A stretch of 64,000 nucleotides of DNA, taken from contig CM060910.1 in the NCBI GenBank assembly GCA_030737875.1, positions 248,280,427 to 248,344,426 on the forward strand, given 5' to 3'. The notes under the pieces were generated by a model. It did not search any database, had not been told where the DNA came from, and saw nothing but the letters and a program-made list of their open reading frames with translations. Made by a program: the position numbers and the translations under genes. How positions within the stretch are numbered: position 1 is the first letter of the stretch; the number at the start of each line of letters is the position of its first letter. Of this stretch, positions 12,063 to 25,100 are shown piece by piece. The DNA is from Allium sativum. Its lineage: Eukaryota; Streptophyta; Magnoliopsida; Asparagales; Amaryllidaceae.

Positions 12063-13428
12063 TAGTACTGCATTAATGTATAAATTTCAAAACTACATGT
12101 GATCTTTATAGGACAAAAAATTAATGCATGTGACCAGTACATAATAGGAAAAACATAAAAACTTTAGAGAATTTACATATATTTGTAATCAGCAATATGG
12201 CCTATTCCAGTTTAAATATGACCATACAGTATAATGGGAAATAAAGTAAATTATCAGTAGATAAATTGGGACATGTTAGAAATATGGACAAAATAAGGTA
12301 TTTTCATAAATACATGTCCCCTTACACAAACATCTAATAATAAATCATCTGGTTTTCATGTCCTTTGTTACTTACTAATTTACTTTTAACAACAATCATT
12401 CACTCTTAACAAACGAAATTTCGAAAATCGAACTAATAGCTCTCATCCACTTTTAACAAACATGGTAAGATGTTCCATGATACATCTCAGCTTTTATATA
12501 CTTAAAATAGAAAGTTGCTTAAACAAAAGTATGCCAAAATATATTAGAATAATATATTTTCATTTTGAAAGACCGATCATAAATTATCCTTTGAAATACA
12601 AAAAATAAATTATTTTTTGCAAAGAGAAAAATACTAATTACTTTAAATTTTATGCAAAAAGAATATCAGTGCAACATTTATTTTAAATGTCTAAGTTGAT
12701 TTCAAAACTTAAATGAATGTTCAGTGATGTGGAAATAGTGTGATTGTGCTTGAATATTGTAACTCTCACAATACACAGGCCAGAGACAAATAAAAATGGG
12801 GGCCAAATATAATTATGACAAACTCTAATACATAAACATGCAAACAAATTGATACAAAAAATTATCAAGAATTTTAAGAGAGAATTAGTATGACTATATC
12901 AAATTTTAAGTTGAAACCAGCCTTACATAAACCAGTGCAAATATTATTTGCATGAAGGTTACGAGTTGACAGTTATAAATTGCAAAGAATTTTGATTCAA
13001 CAATCACACAGATTTTCTAACAAAATTCGAATATAATATGGATATATGAACTAATCTAACAAGTAGTTGCTAACTCCAAGATTGAATTGCAAAAAAACTC
13101 AAGAATATGGATGACTAAACCATTGAGCTAATAACAAGAACATATGTCAAAGAGTAAAAACGAACTTAAAAACTGGAAATGGGAATTTTCAAGGAGTAAC
13201 AAATAACAGTTTGCAAGAACGTAAAAGAACTGATACGTAATCAATGGTAAACGAACAAGAACAGACTAGAACTAGAAATTAACAAGAAATTGATCACTAG
13301 CTTAATCTGTAGACAATATAGGGAAATGAACTGAAATTTGCAAGATAAAATTTGAAATGAATAACTAAAATTATATCAAACCAAAATTATCAAAAATTTG
13401 CTAAAAGAAATAAACTGTAGAAAAGTGG
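12063..13428 (-). other. CACTA-1 upstream or intron sequence, no gene seen
   Basis: This AT-rich, non-coding stretch lies 5' of the transposase and left of copy B. Only short open frames without family resemblance are present. Its place in the element suggests leader intron sequence. Confidence 0.5.
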
Positions 13429-13433
13429 CAACT
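13429..13433. repeat. Target-site duplication, left of copy B (caact)
   Basis: caact immediately precedes the TG end of copy B and is repeated exactly at 19546-19550 after its CA end. Confidence 0.9.
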
Positions 13434-15567
13434 TGTAACGACCCGGATTTTCGAACAGATTAATTTAAATATTTAATATGGTTTTAGATATTGAGTTGAT
13501 AATATAAATCAGTTTTTTATATTGATTTATCTATTTAATAATCGAAATACTATTTATTTCGAATATATATAATTATCGAAATATGAAAATGAATTTAATT
13601 GAATTCAAAGTTAAAACTGAATTGAAAACAGTTCAGATGATCAATCTGTTTGAATGAGAATAATAATATTAATTTAATATGGTTATTTTATATATACGTT
13701 CAAATTGAATTTCAGAATATATTCAGTTGAGCTCAGAAGATCGTTATTACATTTAAATGTCGGTCTGTACCCTAAAATAGCGGTTCGTGATTTCAGTTAA
13801 TGGACCCCGAAATATTTGATTGTGGATAGATTCGAAATCAAATCAGTATCTATTTAAAAAGAAACAAAATCCCTTTAAACTCAAATCACAATAAATACGA
13901 TGTACCCTTGCGCAGACAATTTCCTTCATCCTTAAGTATTCATCCTCTATAAATTTGCACACTGGTTTTTCTTACATCTTTTCTTCAGCAATTCATTATA
14001 GCTTTCAAAAGAAATTAAAAACAGTCGAACTCTTCACAATCGAAATGTGTTTCCCACTTTTCCATTTAAAAACCGAACTCTTCCGCAATAATAAACAGAA
14101 GTAGATCCATAAAACCACAAATGGAAGTACCGTGAACTTCCCCCTTTTTCAATAATCCAAAATTAAAATCAAGGAAATTCCTTAAATTAGAAAGCCAACA
14201 TCTTTGAATGCTAGTTGAGCGACTCTATCCATTTCCGTGCAAATGATTTAGGGTGCTATCAATTCTCGTAAAGGCCAAGTCGCGACGCAAGTCTGTCGCG
14301 AGTAGTAGAGGTGATGTTCGAGGAAACCGTGACTGGTAGGGGGCGTCGAGGGCTGTCTCTGGCATATTTTGGGGGCAAAACAGGGTTCGCGCATCTCCTG
14401 TAGCAGTGCGTGGGATCAAATGTCGAGTTGTTGAGGAAGTTCGAAGTTGAAATGGGGTGCGCAATATAGGGTATGCGTGGATTCCTGGGGGATCACAGTG
14501 GCTCGCGAGGACGGATGGTTCAGAGAGTTTCAGAAAGGGATTATCGATTGTTCTGCCTGTAGCTGCGAGGCAATGAGGACGGGTTGCCAAGGGTGTTTGC
14601 GTGATTGGTAATGGTGTTCGTGAGTGGTAGTTTTTGATAAAGAACTTGATGGTGGGAATTTTGATTTAACGAGAAACTGAGTGTGATAATGCTATTATGA
14701 GAGCAAAGAGGAAGTGTAGTTGTGAAATTAATAGGGGGAAGGACTGGTTTTGAAGCCGAGATCTATAGGAGTTGATAAGAGGTTAGGCAGTGATTTATTC
14801 TCAATAATTAAGGTAATTAACTTTAGCAATTTACTTATTTATTTAATTCGTTTAATTTATATATATACACAACTGAGAGAAATATATAATAACAACAGTA
14901 GATGGAAGGCGAAATAATGGGAGAGAAATATCGCATTGTTTTTCCAAGATCCTGATTTTGGATAGTGGAGAAGGTAGTCTGATGGTGAGTAAGGTAAAAT
15001 AAACTACTAATCATTTTTTATATAACCACTTATATTATAGCAAGTTTATAATACGTATATATGTTTCGTACATTATCAGAATCAAATAGTATCAATTTCG
15101 TTGGATCCATATGAGCATGGACGACAATATGGGATTGATCTGGAGAGCCTTGAAGCTTTCAGAGATTTTTGTCTAATTTTAAACTATTGTTTAAAATTAG
15201 ATAAAACAGTGATAAATTATCAAAATAAAATCAGGTGTGTAAATCTCACTCAATTTATTATTTAGAATTATTTTTAGTCATTAAAAATAATTCATTGTTG
15301 TTTGGTTGCTTTAAAATATTATTGGGCCTATTAAATATATATTAGTTATTTGGGATTGGTTGTTGTGGTTATTATATATATATTGGTGTTTGGATTCCCG
15401 CAGTACCATTAGCGAATGCCCGCAATATTATTAGCGGATGACCCTATACGCCCCACGCTATGATAGTGGATGACCTTCTATACCGCGATATCCTGCCTCG
15501 ACACAGGATGGGTATCATTTATGTTGGCTAACGTTTGTGGATGCAGAGAATTGAAATGAATTTATAA

Positions 15568-16320
15568 ACAGTGTTTATAAATAAAGTGGAAAAATTATCA
15601 TTTGATAATTTGAATATTTAAAATTCAAAATGTGAATTTAAAAATAGAGATGGGGAAATCGTTTTAGAGAAATAAACGATGGAATTTAATGTGATGTTCA
15701 GAATATAAATTGAACTAAAATAAATCAATAAAGATTTATGATTTGAATTCGATTAATTCGAATTTATTTAAATAGAAGTTAAACTGAATATGAAAATAAA
15801 TTCGGTGTTATATATATAAGTTATTATAAATAGAAATTTCCAAAATAAGATTTTGGGTTTTAAATAGATTTCGAAAATAGAATTGTTTAAATATAAAACA
15901 AGGAAATTTAAAAAATGGTGTTTATAAATATAACGAATTAATTATCAAGAGATAATTTGAATATTTAAATTCAAATATGAATTTAAAAATAGAATTTGAA
16001 ATCATTCGAAAGGGAATAACGGTTTTATTCCGAAATTCAGGATATCAAAGGGATGAAGTTTCAAATAGAAATTTGAAAAGGGAACTTGTTTAAATATATG
16101 AAACAAGGAATTTGAATTTATAAATAGTGTTATAAATTTGGTGAAATAAATTATCATTTGATTTAAACCATTTAAATTCAAATAGGAATTTAAAAGTAAA
16201 TTGGGAAGTGTTTCAAAACAAAACGATTGATTATATTTCGGAATTCGGAATATAAGCTGAATTGAGAAAAATTCAATGGGTTTATAATTGAAATTCGATT
16301 ATATCGAATTCTACAAATAA
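15568..16320 (+). repeat. Three diverged tandem copies of a 270-340-bp module in copy B
   Basis: Modules begin near 15570, 15920 and 16122 with a GTGTTTATAAAT-like start. Each then has an ATTATCA...GATAATTTGAA-type segment, TTTAAATTCAAAT, GAATTTAAAA, a ...CGATT/AACGGTTTTA section and an AATTCGGAATATAA-like end. Divergence is high, so the amplification is old. It belongs to the 6.1-kb family. Confidence 0.55.
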
Positions 16321-17768
16321 TTTATTTATAAAAGGAATTGGAATTAAATATAGAAGATCGAAGTACAAATAAATATATTACCGAGTAAGGAAAAATCGAC
16401 AATTATAGAAAATTGAAAATATTATGTTGAATTGGTAAACTGATTTGATATATATTAAAAATATGTCAGAATGGAGTTGAATCTATTATAAACAAAGTTT
16501 GAATGTTTTTATATATAAATAAAATTAAAATGAACTCGCCGCAGTGCGGCAGTTCGCCAATTTGCGTTTCGAACTTCAATTGAGTATACATAACTCAATT
16601 TAAGTCGGAATCCTGTGAAACAAGAATCGCCAGGACCAATTGAATAATAGTTTTCTAATGGAAAAGAAAATTCTGAATTTCGTCGTATATATTTCGAGTT
16701 ATGTCAAAATCAAATTTTCAGAAAAACAGCGCCATAACCATTTAAAAACCGTAACGGTTTATTTAAATAAATGAAAATGATTTTAAGCAAATAAAATCCG
16801 AATTTCCATTAGAAAAATCCAGGTTTGAGTTATAAAATAAATATGAACTCGAGTGGAGTTAAGTGAACTGATTTTGAAACAAAAATCATATTTTTACTTA
16901 TTAGATAGAATTAACTAAATTGAATAATAAATTAGTTAATCAATTTTTGATATGACATTGGACAATGGATAAGTGAATGGGGTTTGTAATTCATATTCGA
17001 AATCGAATATGGAAATTGAATTGAAAATGGACTTCAAATGGGCTTATAAGCAAGTAAATATTTGCATTTGAACTGATATGTTCAAACAGAAAGTGGAATA
17101 GGCAAAGAGCTAATTAGAGATCATTAATTAGCGAATTGAATTAAAATGGCCAGATTGAGTTGGAATAAAATGTAAATGGACGTATATGGGTTCGACAGGT
17201 ATGGAATGAAGTATATGAAGATTATAATTTGTGTGCCTGACAAAAAGGTACACATTTAAATTCCATATGAGATTTTATGCGCCGAATCGGCAAGCCGCAT
17301 GGCTTTTTGATTTTCTTTTTGAATGGAAAGGGCCTAGAGAGGAGAGTTGAGGTTTGAACTGTTGACCGGTACAAAGGAGGTTATGGCGAATTTTTCGGGA
17401 AATTTTAAGGAGTTAGAATATTTTTAAGAAAATTTGATAGTTAGAAATCAATGTTTCAATTTATATAGAATTCGATAAGGAAACAAACTAAAAATAGAAT
17501 ATTATAAACAAAAAGAAAATCTGTGAATTTAAATCGAGAATGAATAGAAAGAGAAAAGTATATACGTTTTTGAAATGGGAAATTGGTTTAGTATGGTGTT
17601 GATTATTCGAGTTAGCAGTCTTGTCTGTTTTGAAGTTAATAATATTTTCAGTCAAGGTCTGAGAGGTAATTATACCGCAACTTGATTGATTTCATCATTA
17701 GCTGATAAATAGCAAGATTCAGTATCGAAGACAAATGTTTAAAGAGATTTAGTCAAATGCAGTATTTT

Positions 17769-17810
17769 GGGTTGTTGTAACGATGTTTTACATAACATTT
17801 GTTTTAACCC
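17769..17810 (+). repeat. Hairpin motif of the 6.1-kb family, copy B example
   Basis: GGGTTGTTGTAACGATGTT opens this copy and GTTTTAACCC closes it. It corresponds to the four motifs at 8937-9393 in copy A. Only one copy is recognisable here. Confidence 0.55.
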
Positions 17811-19545
17811 AATAAGTGGAAATTTTGGAAATATAATAGTAAATATTTCCTAAGTCTAAAAATGAATGGTCGTGAAAGAAATAAGTAATTGGAATATTTT
17901 CCAATTATTAATAGAAAATATTTTCTTAGTATAGAAAATAAAAGAAGATGAGATATGGAAATGTTTTCCAAATAGCGAAAAAGGCCAAGATGATGGTTGC
18001 AAATATTTGTTTTACAAAATATTGATAGGGAAATAAAGAAGTGAATTAATTAATGAAATATTAATTAACAGGCCAGTGATTGATTGATGTTATGGATGAA
18101 TGTTTGTTTGTTCTTCTTCGACAGTTAAATAACCGACTATCGAAGTATTTGCCAATATCGTTATTAATATGGAGAGACCGGTTGGATTATTACCCAAGAA
18201 TCACTCCGTATTGGCAGTAGCATTGCGAATCAGATTATATGAAGATAGTCGAAGATGGAGTAAAGTGCAAGGACTTTTTCTATAAATAGAAATTGTGCCT
18301 TCGGTTTCGTTCAATCCCAGAACGAACGTATATAGACGAATGTCTGACAAAGTATCTCTAATGATCGCATATGATGGTTTGTATAAATATATATGGTAGC
18401 GGAGAATTTATTCTCTTAGCATAATATCCAGAATATATTTGTGCAAATCAGTTAGTGATTAATGGATCTGACAATGTGGCATTCAAAGTGATTGTGCTAT
18501 CAATGAATGAGAAGAAATCGTAGCCTCAGGCCTCAACAACCGGGAAATGACAAAAATCGGGCAGGCAGCATGACTATGTGGGTCACTCTCATTAGGTTGT
18601 ATTATCACCTATCTAGAGAAATTTATTTAATTCCTTATTCTATTCGATGTTGTCCCATTCGGGAAACGGTTGTTGATCCCAACCGTTGGTGATATACATT
18701 CGATACACTCAAGCGAAATGAGTGGTCGGTCATGTGTGGGCCCGGTTGCAAGATGTTCTTGTTGAACCCAGTGTATTCCCCTCTAGAGATACACTATCGA
18801 AAGGTGGTTCCATACCTTGTCATGTTGGAAATCCAATCTCTAATAAGCGCCCTGCGGTTTTTGGTTTTATATTATATATGGAGCATGAGATGCAAGCGTT
18901 TTACTAGATTCTATTTATTTGATGTAGACTTTATTATAATATCACTGGGTTTGATATCAAAAATAGTTTGGGTTATCGTAAGCTAAAAACCATCCGTTTT
19001 TATGTGTGGATCGGTCTTACGATTATCATTTCTTTTGAAAGGATTTTTAAAGTTAAACAAATGATTGGAGTTTACTCACACCAGTCCCATGACTGACCCA
19101 GAGTTTAATTTGTTTTTGTTTTCCCTAAACTCTTGGGTGCCTAAATTTGTACGGGCAGTCATGTAGTCGGGATTTTTCAGATTCACTTGGAAGAGCTGAA
19201 AGCATGAGCCTTCACCTGTTAGCTATAGACTATCATATTTTCGTTGTGTATTATGTGGTATCTGGAAACAGGTGTTTATAACTGTTCCAGGAATAATTGT
19301 TGTGCTCTGATGATGGTATGTATATAAAGTTACCGAATTGTATTTCAAAGTTGTGTTATATAATATATTTTATTCGTTCCGCTGTGAGATTTGCCTTCTT
19401 TGTTTTCTTTTATTCTAATATTTCTTTCTTTCTATTTCTCATCCTCTAACTTTTTTATAATAATGATTCGTATTTCTGTGCAATTTGGGTTGGACGTGTG
19501 GTGTTATTAGTCAACTCAGATAGTACGGATTTGCGGACCGTTACA

Positions 19546-21173
19546 CAACTAAAGAATTTTCAATTGAAAATTTGCTTCAGATTTTCTTCACGACTTTACA
19601 TCACAATGACTACCCCTATTTATGCAATTCTTACACACATTACCCCTATTTATGCAATTTTTACCAACTCAACTGACCATAGGCTAGTAGAATAACAAGG
19701 CTGTAATGCGTGCAACAATTATGTAATAACATTCAATAAAAGAGGGCAATGCACAGGCAAGGAAGACATAACCACATGCAACAGTATACAACCGTATAGT
19801 TTACTGCATGTTATCACAAAACCCTGATTTTGACTGAAATCGTTACATCTAAAACATAAAATTGTAAAATTGTTAGATCTAAAACACGACAAAACCTCGA
19901 TTTCATTACTACAATAAATCGTTAGACCTAAAACCATAGATTTAACACAACCCACAAAAATAGAATAACAAAACCGTAATTTTGGATTAAACTCAGAAAA
20001 ACTTCAATTACCTGAAGAGCGATGCGCGATGAAGAGCGATTGACAGGGCATCGCGATGAAGAGCGATGTGGAAAGGGAGGCGTAACAAAGAGGAGATACA
20101 AAAAACGTTTAGAGTTCTAAGTGTGAAGAGGAGGGGTGATAGACTACCAGGCGGGATAATTTTATTGGCAACGTTATTTTGCACAAAGTATTAACTTTTG
20201 CTTGTATTTTACCGATAACTTTTATATTTTGCAAGTGGGATAATAGACAAATTATTAATGTTATTTTACCAATAACTTTTGCTTAGTTGTAATTCATCAC
20301 TTATTAAATATTTATTACTAATTATAGATTACCAATAACTAATTATCAATAGTAGATATTAATTACTAACTGTTATATATTTAATGTTAACTATCACATA
20401 TCAATTATTAATTATTTAATAGTACATTAATATGCATGAAAATAATAACTTGTATGGTAATGTTTGAATTTTTTGAATTTCGAAATTCTTTAATATTTAT
20501 TCAATTTCTTACTTTTAAACTTTGACCATTTTGTTTTTCTTAATTACTATTTATTTATTAATTAATACGTACTAATCAATTTCTTAAAAGTAAATATTTA
20601 TTTATAATTTCTTGATAGTAATTTATTTAGTTATATTAAAGATTACTTATTGATCATTGATTATCAAAATAAATTTAATTAAACATCGAATATTATCTGT
20701 CTTATTAATTATTATTACCTCTTATTTATATTTTATAGTAATTAATAATTAATAAATAATGACTATTGAATATTACTTACTTTTAATAGTAATTATTTGT
20801 TATTAATATATTATTAACATTAATTATTTAAAATTTATATTTACTTATTAATTACTAAGTAAAAATACAAATGTAAAACATTTTATAAATAATAAATATA
20901 AAAGTCCTTTTCAAATCTCTTGAAAAACTGCTATAAAAATATCTTCAAAATTCTGACGACTGTAAACGGCCCCTATCTTCAAAGGAATTTAGCGTTAAAT
21001 TTTTTATGAGGGTAATTTCCAATGATCTAGCGACAGAAAATAAGATTCGACGGTAATAATTTAAAATAAGTTGACATATAAAATCCAATATATTATCTCT
21101 TACAAAGTCCATGAAAATCTATAGCTAATTTGCGATGGAATTTTCTGCGGTTAAAATCTGTTGATATATGCAT
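19546..21173 (-). other. CACTA-1 right (5') terminal region
   Basis: This non-coding stretch lies between copy B and the CACTA-1 terminus. A minus-strand donor-like site (CTTCAG|GTAATTG) lies at about 20010. It could end a first exon of the transposase transcript. Next to it are repeats of GAAGAGCGATG (about 20014-20070). 20160-20900 is very AT-rich with repeated TTACCAATAACT-like and ATTAATTATT-like words, as in CACTA subterminal zones. Confidence 0.5.
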
Positions 21174-21187
21174 CTTTTCTTGTAGTG
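21174..21187 (-). repeat. CACTA-1 right terminal inverted repeat
   Basis: CTTTTCTTGTAGTG, the reverse complement of CACTACAAGAAAAG. The first bases after it are aat, the expected 3-bp duplication, whose partner should lie left of the window. Confidence 0.75.
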
Positions 21188-22165
21188 AATTTTGTTGTAC
21201 AAGGTGTGCTTTCTATTAGAAATTTTTCAGTTCTAGTTTTGTTTGATTCTAGAGCATCCCATTTTTTAATCTATAGTGAGCTTGTTTGCTAGTTAGGTTT
21301 AGAACCTGAGATTGTTGATAGATCATTAACTATGACTAATCTAGTTGGTGGTTCGTCTAGTCTTTGTATGCTTTGTCGTGTTTTAGTTTTATCGAGTCAT
21401 GGTTGCTTTTTTGTTTGTGATTGTTTTGTTTTAAACTTCGCTAGATTTAAGATTATTTTGGGTATGTACTGCATCAAGAGATATGCAGCTATTGTGGATT
21501 GCAAGAGGCTTGAGGTAACGATTGGGAATGTGAAAGGGGGAAATAAAGTGATACGTTGTCAACCAGAGGATGAAGTTCTGGTTAGCTTTTTATATTCGCT
21601 TGTGATTCCATTGGACGGGTTGGCATTTTATGCCAATCGTACGAGGGTTTCTTAATGTATTCGATGAGGTCAAAGGATTGCCACCACAACGATAGATCGA
21701 TTTTCAAATTGATTTAGTAGATGAAGCCAGACCTATTATTATGCCTTTTACGCGGATGACGCCTAAGGAACAACGAGATTTAAAGGTGCAAGTGAATGAT
21801 CATTTGGGTAAGGGGTTCATTCAGAGAAGCGTATCCGAATGGGGTGCACCAGTAGTGTTTGCGACCAAGGCCGATGAATCGTTGCGATTTTGTATGGATT
21901 GTCATGAGTTAAATAAGGTAACCAAGAAGAATAAGTATTCATTGCTGAGAATTGATGACATGAACGATCAGCTTCACAAAGCTAAGATGTTCATTTAAGT
22001 GGATTTGGCGACAAGATTTCATCAATGAAGAGTGGCTAGGGATAGTACGCCGAAGACTGCTTTTAGGACACCGTCCAGATTTTATGAGTGACTGGTGATG
22101 TCATTTGGATTGACTAATGCGCCAACATATTTTGAGAACTCAGTTATGCCGGGGACTTGTTGATT
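21188..22165 (+). pseudogene. Ty3-gypsy pol relic: protease and reverse transcriptase
   Basis: The frame right after the CACTA end reads VLFDSRASHFLIYSELV, a retroviral-type aspartic protease with the D-S-G-A motif altered to D-S-R-A. It is followed by LVGGSS and FKIILGMYC (family LGMDW). After a frameshift, VFDEVKGLPPQR, PIIMPFTRMTPKEQRDLK, GFIQRSVSEWGAPVVFATK and CMDCHELNKVTKKNKY give the N-terminal and fingers parts of gypsy RT. Then come IKVDLATRFHQ (with stops) and SFGLTNAPTYFENSV. The palm motif with the catalytic D-D, RNase H and integrase are missing. Several stops and the altered protease motif make it dead. The RT text resembles chromovirus-type gypsy elements. Confidence 0.85.
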
Positions 22166-25100
22166 GGACGTCGAAGGTGGACGGAATCTGGCCCATATCC
22201 AAGATGGGTTCTTTTTTGTTTTCTGGCCATAGATCACCAACAGTGAACTTTTAGGTGATGGCGCCTGATGGAGAAAGGAAGGGAAAGATGAGGGATTCAT
22301 TTTTGTGGTGGTCACAGGATGTTTAGTGGTAGGACGGCGAAGTCAGGGGCGTATAAACGTTTTTCGTTCATTTTTGATTTCGAGACGCACGACGGCGAGG
22401 TTGGGGTCGACATTCTAGGTGAAGGTGGCTGGAGGAGAGGTGGAGACAACAGTAGGGTCGTGGCTGAGTCAGGTCGCATGTGGTGACGACGATGTTCAAA
22501 TGAAGGGGACGATGGAATTAGAGAAGGCGGTGGATCCCGGTTCGACTATGTAAAAATGGATGGGGTGGCATCTTGGAAAAGGCAACATATTTTTGGGCTA
22601 GGGGTTGCAGCACGGATCGACTATGTCGATTCGGTAATAAGCTAATCCGAACTGGGAAGGCTGGCTCGACTATCTCGAACCTTGAAGGGGGTCGATCCAG
22701 AAATGTAAGCAGCGAAAGTAATTTGTGTATGCTGATTACATTTAAATTACGTTATATATGTTATTGTTGTGATGCTTATATCTTTTGTGTATGTTATCAT
22801 ATTCAGACGCGATTTAAAACGTTGGACTCGTACAAACAAGCTCTATGCTATGGAGCAACTTTGCACTGGTTTGGTTGAGGTGAGTGATATTATCTCTCAC
22901 TATACTGTAGTCATAGTATAAAATGTTATTGATGTTTATATGTGAATGATAGTTATAAAATGGAACATCTAGGATAAAGGGAACCTAGTAATTAGTAAAT
23001 AAAAGAGATAAGTGGTGATTTATCAAGATTTGACTTAGAGATCACACTTTACCTGTTTGTATAAAATTACACGCCATTATACGTCAGTTGGGCACTATCT
23101 CTAGATTTGGGCCATTTAAATGTATATTATACCTTGATTGTTATAGATAGGTTCTACTTGACTTATTATGGTCATTTTGGATGTTTGTATGCTAATATAG
23201 GAAGTTGCATGACTATTGTTTGCATGGTTAACCTGTTTACTTAGTTTCATCTAAAACACCAATCGTAGATAATCAAGTATTAGGAAATATACCATTCATT
23301 AGAGTTTAGGGTGCTTAATGATCGAATGCAAATGTTGGTGTATCATGAATGTACGCACAAGAATGGTAAACTCGAATGTGCGGGATATATTCTTGACGGG
23401 GCTTTTGAGTACATGGTTGGATTCGACGACGGAGTAGCATTGGAGCTTGGCATCAGATATGAAAACTTGGATTGAGCAACGAAGTCAAAGAAAGGAGTGG
23501 AACTCGGTTCGACCAATCCCAGATCGACTATGCCGATTTGGATCGGCCATGTGACCAAGTTCAGATCGATATAGTTAACCGAAATCGGATCGTCCAAGTT
23601 CAGATTGGCTATGTCAATTTGGATTTGGTTCGACATAGTCAAATCAAAATTGGGCCGACCTAGGGTTGGGACAATTTGAGTAAAGGTGACGATGATGACC
23701 TCAGAGATAAGAGTTCTACATGGTGGCATTTCTTCTTGACAAGGAGTTGGATTCTGTAACGAATGCCGGATGTTTTCTCTTGGCTGTGTATTTAACCAAT
23801 TTTGGTTAAGTACGTGACCTGAGCAGTCGTTATCGATTACAATCGAGTGACCAATATCGATTACTATTGTTGTTGGCCAATTTAGCCAATTTGGCATCGA
23901 TGACGATGCAATTGCGAGGTGCAGGATATTACGGTTCATTCAATAGTGGTTTCGATACGATGGCTCTTCAACCAGTGGCTTTGTCCTGAGGCGAGGATGT
24001 AGTGCTTCTATGAAGTTATGCGTCATTCAACGATGATGATTTCAGGGTAGGGAGCAAGGCTCTTATGATGAATTTCTTTTCTTCTAGATGTTGAATGACG
24101 ATATTAAGTCGTACTAAGATAATTGTCATATGAGGATGGATAACACATAGTTGTTACGACTTGGAGTGCAGTCGATGATGTCTTATGGTAGTGTAGTTTG
24201 TCATGGATATCCCACTTGTCGATCGACTTCAACGGAGTCTTGTGGACAGTCTAAAGATGGATTCTGTTGCGGAGAATGTGTGCAAAGGAGTTATCAATAT
24301 TCACGATTTTGGTACACCTTTGAGAGAGGGGGAATGTAGACGAATCAGAGGCATGACAGTGTGGACTGACTGGCTCAGGCCCTAGAGCCAAGGCAATACA
24401 GACTGGGTAGGGTTATCAGTTATAGACCAAGGCAATTGGTTATAGCGATAGTTGGGCGAAGACCAGGATGGCCCCAACGGATTTGGTAACCAAAGTTTTG
24501 AATATCTTATACTTTACGCACTAAATTAGTGAAAGTGAGGATGGATGCCATGGATGTTTATTTATTTGTCATCATTAGTGCTTAGACATCTACACACCTT
24601 TTTTATATGAGGTTTATCATAGCATAGCATATATCGTTGTTATATGCTAACTTTGTGGATGCAAGGGCGTGACAGTTATGATTCTCCATACTTATGTGTC
24701 AAGTTTATTATTATAACTTTTATTGTATTTTGAGATTTGTTTATCGCTCACACCAGACTTTGTCTGACCCAAAGTTTTGTGTTCTCTCTTATTACTTTGG
24801 GCGCTCGTCGAAGTTGCAGACTAGTAGACCGAGTAACAGGTTTGGGTAGTATCCAGTGCCGCGCAGATGGATTTCGCAGGAGGTAACGGTTTACCTATTT
24901 ATACTTGTATTATATCTGTTTATTCCGCCGTGTAGCACTATAGAGCTTTGACAGTGTCTGTGTTCTGTTAGAGACAATTTATCTGTTTTGAATTTGTTCA
25001 ATACTTATGTAAAATCTATTACTGTTATGTATAACTATATAAATCTGTGTACTCTGATTATCTCGTTTATATAGTTATTTTTGTCTCATCTATTTTATAT

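Larger units (their letters stand above)
13434..19545 (+). mobile_element. 6.1-kb non-coding LTR-like element, copy B (putative solo LTR)
   Basis: It starts TGTAACGACCCGGATTTTCG and ends TTTGCGGACCGTTACA, is 6112 bp long, and has a perfect 5-bp duplication (caact). Its length and order of internal landmarks match copy A: GCGGCAGTTCGC near 16550, a TTCGGTTTCGTTCAATCCC block near 18301, AGAATTTATTCTC near 18405, and CCAGTCCCATGACTGAC near 19079 followed by a related CTCTGGGT/CTTGGGT and GGGCAG segment. No gag, pol, PBS or PPT was found. A possible TATA box (TCTATAAAT) lies at about 13946 ahead of a pyrimidine-rich leader. It is inserted in non-coding CACTA-1 sequence. Confidence 0.8.
1..21187 (-). 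mobile_element. CACTA (En/Spm) transposon CACTA-1, degenerate, left end outside the window
   Basis: This class II element is defined by two minus-strand genes: a tnp2-type transposase with Transpos_assoc, tnp2 core, DUF4218 and DUF4216 sections (12062 down to 2360), and a tnpA-like second gene (1637 down to 941). The right terminus reads TTTCTTGTAGTG and ends at 21187, the reverse complement of the CACTACAAGAAA end typical of plant CACTA elements. I find no matching CACTA end near base 1, so the left end probably lies outside. About 12.2 kb of the span is two later insertions (5476-11583 and 13434-19545). The transposase is broken by many stops and frameshifts, so the copy cannot be autonomous. 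The bases right of 21187 continue a gypsy pol reading frame, which indicates the host site. Confidence 0.85.

Noticed and set aside
14225..14590. A 121-codon minus-strand open frame in copy B
   Set aside because: There is no similarity to known proteins and no equivalent in copy A. It is likely a chance frame in a less AT-rich stretch of the element.
23343..23939. A 198-codon minus-strand open frame in the gypsy 3' section
   Set aside because: No domain was recognised, the Ile/Asp/Asn-rich text follows local short repeats (GATCG, TCAGAT), and it lies inside decayed LTR-like DNA.
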